A stretch of DNA of 64,000 nucleotides from Psychrobacter sp. FDAARGOS_221 (GTDB taxonomy: Bacteria > Pseudomonadota > Gammaproteobacteria > Pseudomonadales > Moraxellaceae), in the NCBI RefSeq assembly GCF_002313155.2, contig NZ_NWFK02000001.1, positions 2,728,001-2,792,000 of the forward strand, given 5' to 3'. This document shows, piece by piece, positions 54,949 to 61,613 of this stretch (position 1 is its first letter; each line of letters begins with the position of its first letter). A program made the translations under genes and the position numbers. The notes beneath the pieces were generated by a model. That model ran no database searches. It saw nothing but the letters and a program-made list of their open reading frames with translations, and was not told where the DNA came from.

Positions 54949-56409
54949 ATGATGACAGAAAAACCTAAAAATCCATCAAAAGATGGATATCCAGCGTCGT
55001 CGAGCTTTATGTTAGATATCGCTCCACTGGTTCTCACCTCTATTATTCTAATGGTTCAGTTTTTTGTTTTTAAAGACTTTACGCCACACATTCCTTTAGC
55101 CTGCGGCATCTTGATCACAGCATTATTTATGAAAATGCGTGGCCGTGGATGGGGTGGTATGGAAGAGAGGTTTTTAAAAGTAATTAAAATTGGTCTACCT
55201 GCCATGATTATCCTGATGGGCGTTGGTATGTTAATCGGCGCCTGGATTATCGCAGGAACAGTGCCAACCATTCTTTATTATGGCTTTGGTATTTTTAGCC
55301 CGTCTTCATTCTTAGTATCGGTGTGTGTCATTTGTGCCATTATTTCTGTGGCCACAGGTACCTCATGGGGAACGGTTGGTACCGTTGGTCTGGCTATGAT
55401 GGGTATTGGTCTGGGACTGGGTATTCCTGCTCACTTTGTTGGTGGTGCCATCGTTTCGGGTGCCTTCTTTGGGGACAAAATGTCGCCTTTATCGGATACC
55501 ACCAACTTAACGCCTGCTGCTGCCGGTGTTGATTTGTGGGAGCACATCAGAGGTCTATTGCCAACCACTGTACCGGCCATGCTTACCGCGCTTGCCCTCT
55601 ATGCTTGGATTGGTGCCGGTTATAGCGCCGATTCTGCAGATTTATCCTCTATTAAAGCCATTCAAGACAGCTTAGCAAGTAACTATAACTTAAGCATTAT
55701 TACGCTATTGCCTGCGGTTGTGGTCGTTGCTGCAGCGGTGATGAAAATGCCAGCCATTCCAACCGTATTAAGTGGGGTAGTGGTTGCTGCGGTGATTGCT
55801 GTGGTGATGCAAGGCGTTGGCATCCATGATGTGTTTAACGTTCTACAAAATGGTTTCAAAAGTGAAACTGGGTTTGACGTTGTTGACCAGTTATTAAGTA
55901 AAGGCGGGGTCATGTCGATGACTTGGGTTATCACCTTAACTATCTTTGCTTTGGCTTTCATTGGATCACTAGAACATTACGGCACGCTTAAGGCGATTAT
56001 GGCCAAGTTAGATAAGATTATTAAGACCCGTTTTGGTCTGGTTCTATCAAGCTACGGCAGTGTGCTAGGGGTCGGTACTATCATTGGTGACGTGTATACC
56101 ACCTGTGTGTTGCCTGGTCGTTTGCTACAAGGCAAATATAAAGAAATGGGCTATAAGCGTACCACGCTCACACGCTCTATTGAAGACTGCGGTACCTTAC
56201 TATCACCCCTTATCCCATGGAATATGGGCGGTAGCTTTGTCGCAGCGACATTGGGCATTGCAACCTTAACTTATGCACCTTTTGCCTTTGCTTGTTGGTT
56301 ATCTCCTCTATTTGGTCTGCTGTGGTTAACACTGGATAAGTTTATTCCTCGTGAAACGCCAAGCACGGAAGCCGAAATCAATGAAGAGTCATCAGTGGTC
56401 GTAAGCTAG
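54949..56409 (+). CDS. NhaC-family Na+/H+ antiporter-type transporter
   Basis: Integral membrane protein of 486 residues with about eleven helices. The NhaC hallmark GAFFGDKMSPLSDTTNLTPAAAGVDLWEHI is present, as is VATGTSWGTVGTVGLAMMGIG. NhaC-family members exchange sodium for protons, malate/lactate, or in several catabolic operons are thought to import amino-acid-like compounds. Here it sits between amaB and the amaA-like oxidase gene (30 bp before the latter), so uptake of pipecolate or lysine coupled to sodium is a reasonable inference. Starts ATG-ATG. Confidence 0.9.
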   Translation: MMTEKPKNPSKDGYPASSSFMLDIAPLVLTSIILMVQFFVFKDFTPHIPLACGILITALFMKMRGRGWGGMEERFLKVIKIGLPAMIILMGVGMLIGAWIIAGTVPTILYYGFGIFSPSSFLVSVCVICAIISVATGTSWGTVGTVGLAMMGIGLGLGIPAHFVGGAIVSGAFFGDKMSPLSDTTNLTPAAAGVDLWEHIRGLLPTTVPAMLTALALYAWIGAGYSADSADLSSIKAIQDSLASNYNLSIITLLPAVVVVAAAVMKMPAIPTVLSGVVVAAVIAVVMQGVGIHDVFNVLQNGFKSETGFDVVDQLLSKGGVMSMTWVITLTIFALAFIGSLEHYGTLKAIMAKLDKIIKTRFGLVLSSYGSVLGVGTIIGDVYTTCVLPGRLLQGKYKEMGYKRTTLTRSIEDCGTLLSPLIPWNMGGSFVAATLGIATLTYAPFAFACWLSPLFGLLWLTLDKFIPRETPSTEAEINEESSVVVS

Positions 56410-56438
56410 AACGCTAGTATGGACTGGGAGTTATCGAG

Positions 56439-57725
56439 ATGTTACAACAACAATGTGTATGGAATGTTATAGCGCCAGAATGTGACCGGTTTGAGTCGTT
56501 ACAACAAGATCTTAAAGCTCAAGTCTGTGTTATTGGCGGCGGTTACACTGGCTTGTCAGCGGCCATTCATCTGGCAGAGCAAGGCTATAATGTGGTTGTT
56601 TTAGAGTCCAATAATATAGGCAGTGGCGGCTCAGGACGTAGTGTTGGCTTCGTAAACGCTGGTACTTGGTCACGCCCAAGCGACTTGAATGACATCTTAG
56701 GTGAGGAGGTCGGTACCCGTTTGACCAAAGAGCTTGGACTGGCACCAAGCTATGTATTTGAGATGATTGATAAATACAATATTGACGCTCAAGACACACG
56801 CACCGGTAATATTCACATGGCACACAACGCCACTGGTGAGGAGGATGTGGATATTCGTTATCAGCAGCTAACCGATCTGGGTGTTAATGTTGAGCTATTA
56901 ACCGGCAGTAAGTGTCATGAATATTGCGGTACCACTCGGATTAACAAAGCGCTTTTAGATCATCGTGCGGGAACCATTAATCCACTGGCTTATGTCAATG
57001 GATTGGCAAAAGCCGCTAAATCATTGGGAGTGAAGATATATGAAGGCACTCAGGTAACTTCTATTGAGAAATCTGAGGGCAAGTGGTTTGTTAAGACCAG
57101 TGATCATAGTGTCGAGTCTGAAAAAATCATCATCGCAACCAATGCTTATACCCAAGGTGAATGGACACAGATAACCAAGACCTTCTACTTGGTAGAGTAT
57201 TATCAGATAGCGTCTGAGCCGCTAACTGGGCTGGCTGCCGCTAAAATATTACCTTATAAAACAGGGGCTTGGGATACGCGTACTGCTTTATCGAGTATTC
57301 GCCGCGATAAAGACAATCGATTGCTACTAGGGACGGTTGGCGGTAAAAAGATGAAGCCCAACTCCTTTTATCAGTCTTGGGCCAACGTCATTCAAAAGCA
57401 TTATTATCCAGATTTGCCTAAGTTTGAATGGCAATATGAATGGGTAGGGCAGTTTGGGTTTACTCAAGATCATGTGTTTAGAGTATTTGAGATAGATGAC
57501 AGTATCTTAGCCGCCTGCGCATATAATGGTAGGGGTATCACCACGGGAACAATGATGGGTAAGTGTTTTGCCGATTATATTGTTAGTGGCGATCGCAATA
57601 GCATACCGCTGCCTTTTAAGAATATAGAAGAGGAGGTTGTACCATATCAAAGCATGCGCTCTAGTCTGACAGAGGTTGGTATTTCTTTGTATCATCTCGG
57701 GCAGTGTATGCGAATTGTGCGGTAG
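56439..57725 (+). CDS. amaA: L-pipecolate oxidase-like FAD enzyme (AmaA type)
   Basis: DAO-family flavoprotein of 428 residues. FAD motif VCVIGGGYTGLSAAIHLAEQGYNVVVLE near residue 30, then the GSGGSGRSVGFVNAGTW region and a C-terminal ACAYNGRGITTGTMMGK closing motif, all as in AmaA/PuuB-type oxidases. With amaB it would oxidise L-pipecolate to piperideine-6-carboxylate. Gamma-glutamylputrescine oxidase (PuuB) is the main alternative from sequence; the adjacent amaB and hglS genes favour pipecolate. GGAG-type site (ACTGGGAGTTATCGAG) upstream. Last gene of the block. Confidence 0.85.
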   Translation: MLQQQCVWNVIAPECDRFESLQQDLKAQVCVIGGGYTGLSAAIHLAEQGYNVVVLESNNIGSGGSGRSVGFVNAGTWSRPSDLNDILGEEVGTRLTKELGLAPSYVFEMIDKYNIDAQDTRTGNIHMAHNATGEEDVDIRYQQLTDLGVNVELLTGSKCHEYCGTTRINKALLDHRAGTINPLAYVNGLAKAAKSLGVKIYEGTQVTSIEKSEGKWFVKTSDHSVESEKIIIATNAYTQGEWTQITKTFYLVEYYQIASEPLTGLAAAKILPYKTGAWDTRTALSSIRRDKDNRLLLGTVGGKKMKPNSFYQSWANVIQKHYYPDLPKFEWQYEWVGQFGFTQDHVFRVFEIDDSILAACAYNGRGITTGTMMGKCFADYIVSGDRNSIPLPFKNIEEEVVPYQSMRSSLTEVGISLYHLGQCMRIVR

Positions 57726-57733
57726 AAATTGAT

Positions 57734-57775
57734 TACGTGATTTTTTAAAAGGTGTACGTGATTTTTTAAAGGGTG
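57734..57775. repeat. 21-bp tandem duplication downstream of amaA-like gene
   Basis: Two copies of TACGTGATTTTTTAAARGGTG (57734-57754 and 57755-57775, one base different) begin 8 bp past the stop codon. Confidence 0.85.
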
Positions 57776-58218
57776 ACAGGGGTCTGGATATAAAACGATT
57801 GAGCAAATCTTGAATCGTTATTTGATTATGCTAACTCAATAAAAGATAATAAATGCTATTAAGAGGGTTTATTCAAATTTAAATAGTTATCCAAATTTCT
57901 AAAGTAATCATAGTAAGTGTTTATATTTGGGATTATTATTAAAGTATCAGACCGCATAGCTTGAATGATAATTTAACATCTTTAGCTAAAGGGAAACTTT
58001 ACTTCAACAAAACCTATTATGAATTGTCTAAAAAAACTTGACCACTACAGTTTAAGGTGGGTGTTAAATAGTGAACGTAACTCTAGGGATAAAAAAAGGG
58101 TAGGCGCAGCTTGGGCATATTCTGGGCACAGCTATTTTTTACAGTGTTAAATCCATAAGATGGAAGCAGTCATTATGATTATCTTTAAACACCTTTAACT
58201 CCTATAAATCAAGCACAA
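57776..58218. other. Noncoding region downstream of tRNA-Val and amaA
   Basis: About 440 bp, AT-rich, no open frame of note, lying between converging units. Integrated elements often lie at tRNA 3' ends (here leftward), but no integrase relic or duplicated tRNA 3' end was recognised. Confidence 0.5.
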
Positions 58219-58250
58219 AAAAAGCCCCAATCATTAAGATTGGGGCTTTC
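58219..58250 (-). terminator. Terminator of tRNA-Val
   Basis: Read on the minus strand: GAAAGCCCCAATC / GATTGGGGCTTTTTTT hairpin with a TTAAT loop, starting 6 nt after the encoded CCA. Confidence 0.93.
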
Positions 58251-58255
58251 AAATT

Positions 58256-58332
58256 TGGTAGGCACAACTAGATTCGAACTAGCGACCCCCACCATGTCAA
58301 GGTGGTGCTCTAACCAACTGAGCTATGTGCCT
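58256..58332 (-). tRNA. tRNA-Val(GAC)
   Basis: Cloverleaf read on the minus strand: acceptor AGGCACA / TGTGCCT, D arm AGCTCAGTTGGTTAGAGC, anticodon arm CCACC-TTGACAT-GGTGG with anticodon GAC (Val), variable loop GGGTC, T arm CTAGTTCGAATCTAG, and an encoded ACCA end. 77 nt with CCA. Confidence 0.97.
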
Positions 58333-58398
58333 GTATAGGTCGCATATTCTAGCATGTTTTTTAGGCTTTGCAAGTCTTTTTTATACCGTTGCTAGCAA

Positions 58399-59184
58399 TT
58401 AAGACACTTTTTTTAAACCATTATAGAAGTTTATAAACATGTTTTTAGGTAAGTACACTTCTACCGGTCGATGTTCAGAGTACAAGTTCAAAGAGCCACC
58501 ATTGGCGTAATAAAATAAGAACGCCATGCTAATCTCCATGTCATAAGCCCGCTCATAACGACAGTCACCCTTTGCATTACAATAGTCGGCGGAACCTTCT
58601 TTGGCTGGGGTTAATTTAAAAATACGGCCGTCCCCATCGATAACCTGTGTAAAGTCGCGAGTCGGGTGTAATTTTTTGACTGAGTTACTGACACTGGTAT
58701 CTGTATCAAATTCGCCAGTACCGGTGGAGGAAACAAAACGGATACTGCTACGTACCACTTCTTTGGTCTTGGGGTCAACCAATGCCAGTAGGGCATAGCG
58801 AACACCGCCTCCGATGTGTTTGGCATAGGCATAGTCGGTTTTGATCAAGTCATAGCCATTTATGCGTTTGATGGTTGGCATGTGTACCGCGTAATCGCCT
58901 GTATCTGACTGATAGCGGTTGGTCGGTAATAGTGCATTTGTTTGTGACTTCGAGTAGCCTAAGTTTTCGATGCGATTGATTTCACCGATAAACATCTCTG
59001 GGGTTTTTTGAGTCTGTTCGTTGATAACGGTGTTAGTGCTTGTTGCTGCAGTGCCTGTTTGGGCAAGCGCAGGGAGGTCTATGCTTGAGCAGGCACTCAT
59101 CGATAGCGGAAGGATAACTGCCAATACCAACATCCATTTTGTTGACGGCTTATGTCTGTCTAATGTTTTAATTATCTGAGGCAT
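58399..59184 (-). CDS. Hypothetical lipoprotein, 261 aa
   Basis: Not assigned to a family. A basic N terminus and a hydrophobic stretch WMLVLAVILPLSMSAC ending in a lipobox (Cys about residue 32) identify a lipoprotein; AAGGAGTGATG precedes the ATG. The rest is a soluble, mixed alpha/beta-looking domain with two Cys in DYCNAKGDCRYER that could form a disulfide. It sits on the same strand as the next lipoprotein gene and a potassium transporter relic, with about 115 bp between. Confidence 0.82.
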   Translation of the reverse strand: MPQIIKTLDRHKPSTKWMLVLAVILPLSMSACSSIDLPALAQTGTAATSTNTVINEQTQKTPEMFIGEINRIENLGYSKSQTNALLPTNRYQSDTGDYAVHMPTIKRINGYDLIKTDYAYAKHIGGGVRYALLALVDPKTKEVVRSSIRFVSSTGTGEFDTDTSVSNSVKKLHPTRDFTQVIDGDGRIFKLTPAKEGSADYCNAKGDCRYERAYDMEISMAFLFYYANGGSLNLYSEHRPVEVYLPKNMFINFYNGLKKVS

Positions 59185-59300
59185 AACATCACTCCTTAAT
59201 GTATTGCACTTATTTTGCTTATTTTATTCTACTTAAAGTTATTAGCTTAATGTTGTTCGTTTAATTTATGAACTGACGATGACGTTAAGTATTGTCACTA

Positions 59301-59870
59301 TCAGTTAGCGTTAAAATACTTATCTTTGCTTGAGTCATCGATAACAAGGCTGTCGCTTTTAAAGGAGAAGCTTTTGTTATTGAAAGTACCTATCATGATG
59401 GTTTCAATCAAAGGTTTCACGCGGGCAGTACCGCTTTCAATAGCGACCACAAAGTTGGCACCATCGCCGCCAGTATCATCAAGCTTTTCAACGATATAAT
59501 TTAATGTACCCATTGGCGGCAGCTCGATTGACTTGCTCAAATAAGGGCGTACATAGTCACCCTTGGTATTATAGTAGTCAATTTTGGTGACATAAATGCT
59601 ATGGTCCAGGCTGGTATTACGGATACTAAGTGTGGCCGATAGCATTACTTTCGGGCTGTCTTCATCGACATAAATATTTGAATAGACCGGCACATAAAAC
59701 AGCTTTTGAAACGGCATCTCTTGGTCAGGTATCACATCGACCTCAAGCTCCTTTATCGGATCTTTGTGCTCTTCATTGTATAAAATATTCGGGTCATGCT
59801 CTGGCGCGTTACAGGCGGTGACACTGGCTGCAACTAACAACAAGTATAGTTTTTGGCTTAACGTTTTCAT
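59301..59870 (-). CDS. DUF3124 lipoprotein
   Basis: 189-residue protein with a short signal peptide ending in SVTAC (lipobox) and the DUF3124 signature FYVPVYSNIYVDEDSPKVMLSATLSIRNTSLDHSIYV followed by YYNTKGDYVRPYL and LPPMGTLNYIVEK. GAGGAAA lies 8 bp upstream of the ATG. It starts 24 bp beyond the potassium transporter stop, so the two were probably cotranscribed. Function of the family is unknown; location is periplasmic or membrane-anchored. Confidence 0.88.
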   Translation of the reverse strand: MKTLSQKLYLLLVAASVTACNAPEHDPNILYNEEHKDPIKELEVDVIPDQEMPFQKLFYVPVYSNIYVDEDSPKVMLSATLSIRNTSLDHSIYVTKIDYYNTKGDYVRPYLSKSIELPPMGTLNYIVEKLDDTGGDGANFVVAIESGTARVKPLIETIMIGTFNNKSFSFKSDSLVIDDSSKDKYFNAN

Positions 59871-59894
59871 AGGCTTTCCTCATAACTGCTCAGC

Positions 59895-60485
59895 TTATCC
59901 AACCAATACAGAGGCTTCTGGATAATGGACTCGAGACTGTTTCGGTGTTGCGATTAGATAGGCTAGGGTAAGTGGACCCACTCGGCCAGCGAACATCATA
60001 AACATAATCACTACTTCACCAGTATCGCTTAATTGGGTGGTGAGACCACGGGTTAATCCGACGGTGCTTAATGCAGAGACCACTTCAAACAACACGTCTT
60101 CTAAGGCATGCTCAGTCTCAACAACCGATAGCAAAAACACACTAAAGAAAATCAACATCATAGTGATACTGACAATCGCCAGAGACTTACGTACCAAGCG
60201 ATCGGGAATACGTCTTTCAAAAATAACCACATGATCACGTTGGCGCAAAAAGGCCCAAGTGGTCAGAAGTAGCACGATAAACGTACCAATTTTGATACCA
60301 CTGGCAGTAGATAGCGATCCGCCGCCGATGAACATCAAAAACATGGTCAAAATGGTGCTGGCATCGGTCAACTGATCAATAGGTATGGTGTTAAACCCTG
60401 CCGTACGCGGTGTAATGGCCTGAAACCAAGCAGCAATCAGCTGATCATCAACGCTTAAATTAGCCAAAGTAGCTGTAGCCGGTCG
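59895..60485 (-). pseudogene. 5'-truncated TrkH/KtrB-type potassium transporter
   Basis: C-terminal third (about 195 residues) of a Trk/Ktr potassium channel-like subunit. Visible: selectivity-loop sequence TPRTAGFNTIPIDQL, MFIGGGSLSTASGIKIGTFIVLLL and the last loop EVVSALSTVGLTRGL. A full protein would be 430-480 residues. Upstream, the frame runs only to a TAG at 60486-60488, and no transporter sequence precedes it; instead repeated 10-mers and phage tail genes follow. The TTG at 60467 could serve as a start but would not yield a working transporter. The break most likely marks a prophage or other insertion boundary. Confidence 0.85.
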
Positions 60486-60487
60486 CT

Positions 60488-60672
60488 AAAAATGAGAATC
60501 GCAACCAGTCAAAATGAGAACAAAAAACCCAGTTAAAACGCCTTTTAAACGTTCCCATTTTAACTGGTTTTTATTGCTTTGTATTGTATATACTAACCTT
60601 GTTAAAGCATCTTTGAGGCTATTATAAATAGCATTTAAAGATGCTTTAATCGTCAGTCCAAGCTGTACTTAT
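60488..60672. repeat. Boundary region with repeated CCAGTYAAAA motifs and hairpins
   Basis: Between the broken transporter and the phage genes lie three CCAGTYAAAA copies: 60505-60514, 60529-60538, and inverted at 60558-60567. The outer two belong to 19-bp inverted repeats, 60503-60521 and 60551-60569 (17 of 19 match). A separate AAAGCATCTTT / AAAGATGCTTT hairpin spans 60604-60647. Multiple terminal copies are reminiscent of IS21-like ends or of an att/arm-site region; neither is proven. Confidence 0.6.
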
Positions 60673-61296
60673 TTAAAAGTGGCTTGTGTCGATAACCAAA
60701 AAGTCGATTGCGGAGCTGGATTCAAAGTTTTCGAATGGGGGTGCGGTGGTTACTGCTTTTGTATACCAGCACAACTCTCCTTGTTCTATAGTCCATACCG
60801 TAGTAATAAAGTACGCGAGATTAGCAACACCTCCAAGTTGGATGATGAATGGTATTTTATTAGGGACAATTGCTAAGTTAGTAGTACCGTAATTACGTCT
60901 GCCGTGTCTTTGAGCATCAATCCCAGCATCAGCTTTGATATGATCAATAACATTCAGACTTGGGTAGCGACTACTAAATGTAATTACACCATCGCTGTCA
61001 TATACTTCTAGCCCATACTCATTTTGTCGTGCCTGAGGCAACATATAATCAAATATATGCACTTTAGCACCTGTACTACCAGCTATCTGAATCAATCCGT
61101 CTGGTTTATTGGGATTGAAGAACAGGTGAGTAACACCGCTATCGTCATCTGCAACGGGTTGCAGTGCGTATATTTTACTTGGATCGATATAAGTAGCACT
61201 TGCTTGCTGTTGTATAATAGTTGATGTCAGTGACAGATCATAAGCTTGGTTTGCAGTCACTTGTAGTGATCCATCAGAGTTATACACCTCGAACAT
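60673..61296 (-). CDS. Phage tail-associated protein, 207 aa
   Basis: Small structural-type phage protein, function not assigned. It begins MFEVYNSDGSLQVTANQAYDLSL and has a similar internal phrase GLEVYDSDGVITFSSRYPS near residue 95, i.e. two related openings like the FEVYDxDG motif of phage tail-tip accessory proteins. GGAG precedes the ATG, which overlaps the preceding stop as TAATG. The last phage gene before the boundary. Confidence 0.78.
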   Translation of the reverse strand: MFEVYNSDGSLQVTANQAYDLSLTSTIIQQQASATYIDPSKIYALQPVADDDSGVTHLFFNPNKPDGLIQIAGSTGAKVHIFDYMLPQARQNEYGLEVYDSDGVITFSSRYPSLNVIDHIKADAGIDAQRHGRRNYGTTNLAIVPNKIPFIIQLGGVANLAYFITTVWTIEQGELCWYTKAVTTAPPFENFESSSAIDFLVIDTSHF

Positions 61297-61607
61297 TAGT
61301 ACACTCCAATAATTACTTTAGTTTTTGAAAAGTCTCTATATCGATAGTTAAGAGCTGTAAACGTAACCGTGCACTTAGTACTTTCGAACTGCACATTAAC
61401 ACTGACACCCACACTGCTTAGTACCATTAATGGCTTTATCATATAAAACGGCGTTTGCTCAGCGAGCAAGGGGTGTGTAAAACTAACAGTCCTTGTTATC
61501 TCTGACTGATTTATGCCTTGCACCTCTTTTAAAATTTTGAAAGTGGTAAATGACGTATCTAATACTTTTTTACCTTTCTCATCCCATACTTGTAACCCTT
61601 GCATCAT
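61296..61607 (-). CDS. Small phage tail-associated protein, 103 aa
   Basis: Begins MMQGLQVWDEKGKKVLDTSF, a QVWD/EVYD-type opening shared with its neighbour, and is otherwise beta-rich. AAGGAG 5 bp upstream of the ATG. It is 6 bp after the large tail gene and overlaps the next by one base, so it is part of the tail operon. Such small proteins commonly follow the tail-tip gene in siphophages; exact role unknown. Confidence 0.78.
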   Translation of the reverse strand: MMQGLQVWDEKGKKVLDTSFTTFKILKEVQGINQSEITRTVSFTHPLLAEQTPFYMIKPLMVLSSVGVSVNVQFESTKCTVTFTALNYRYRDFSKTKVIIGVY

Positions 61608-61613
61608 TGCTCC

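Noticed and set aside
57776..58332. tRNA-Val as prophage attachment site
   Set aside because: No duplicate of the tRNA 3' end and no integrase sequence were seen nearby; the phage genes begin 2.3 kb away on the 5' side of the tRNA, behind a broken potassium transporter.
60604..60647. Hairpin as terminator of the phage tail operon
   Set aside because: Arms are 11 bp but the loop is 22 nt and no T-run follows on the minus strand, so it is only listed as part of the boundary region.
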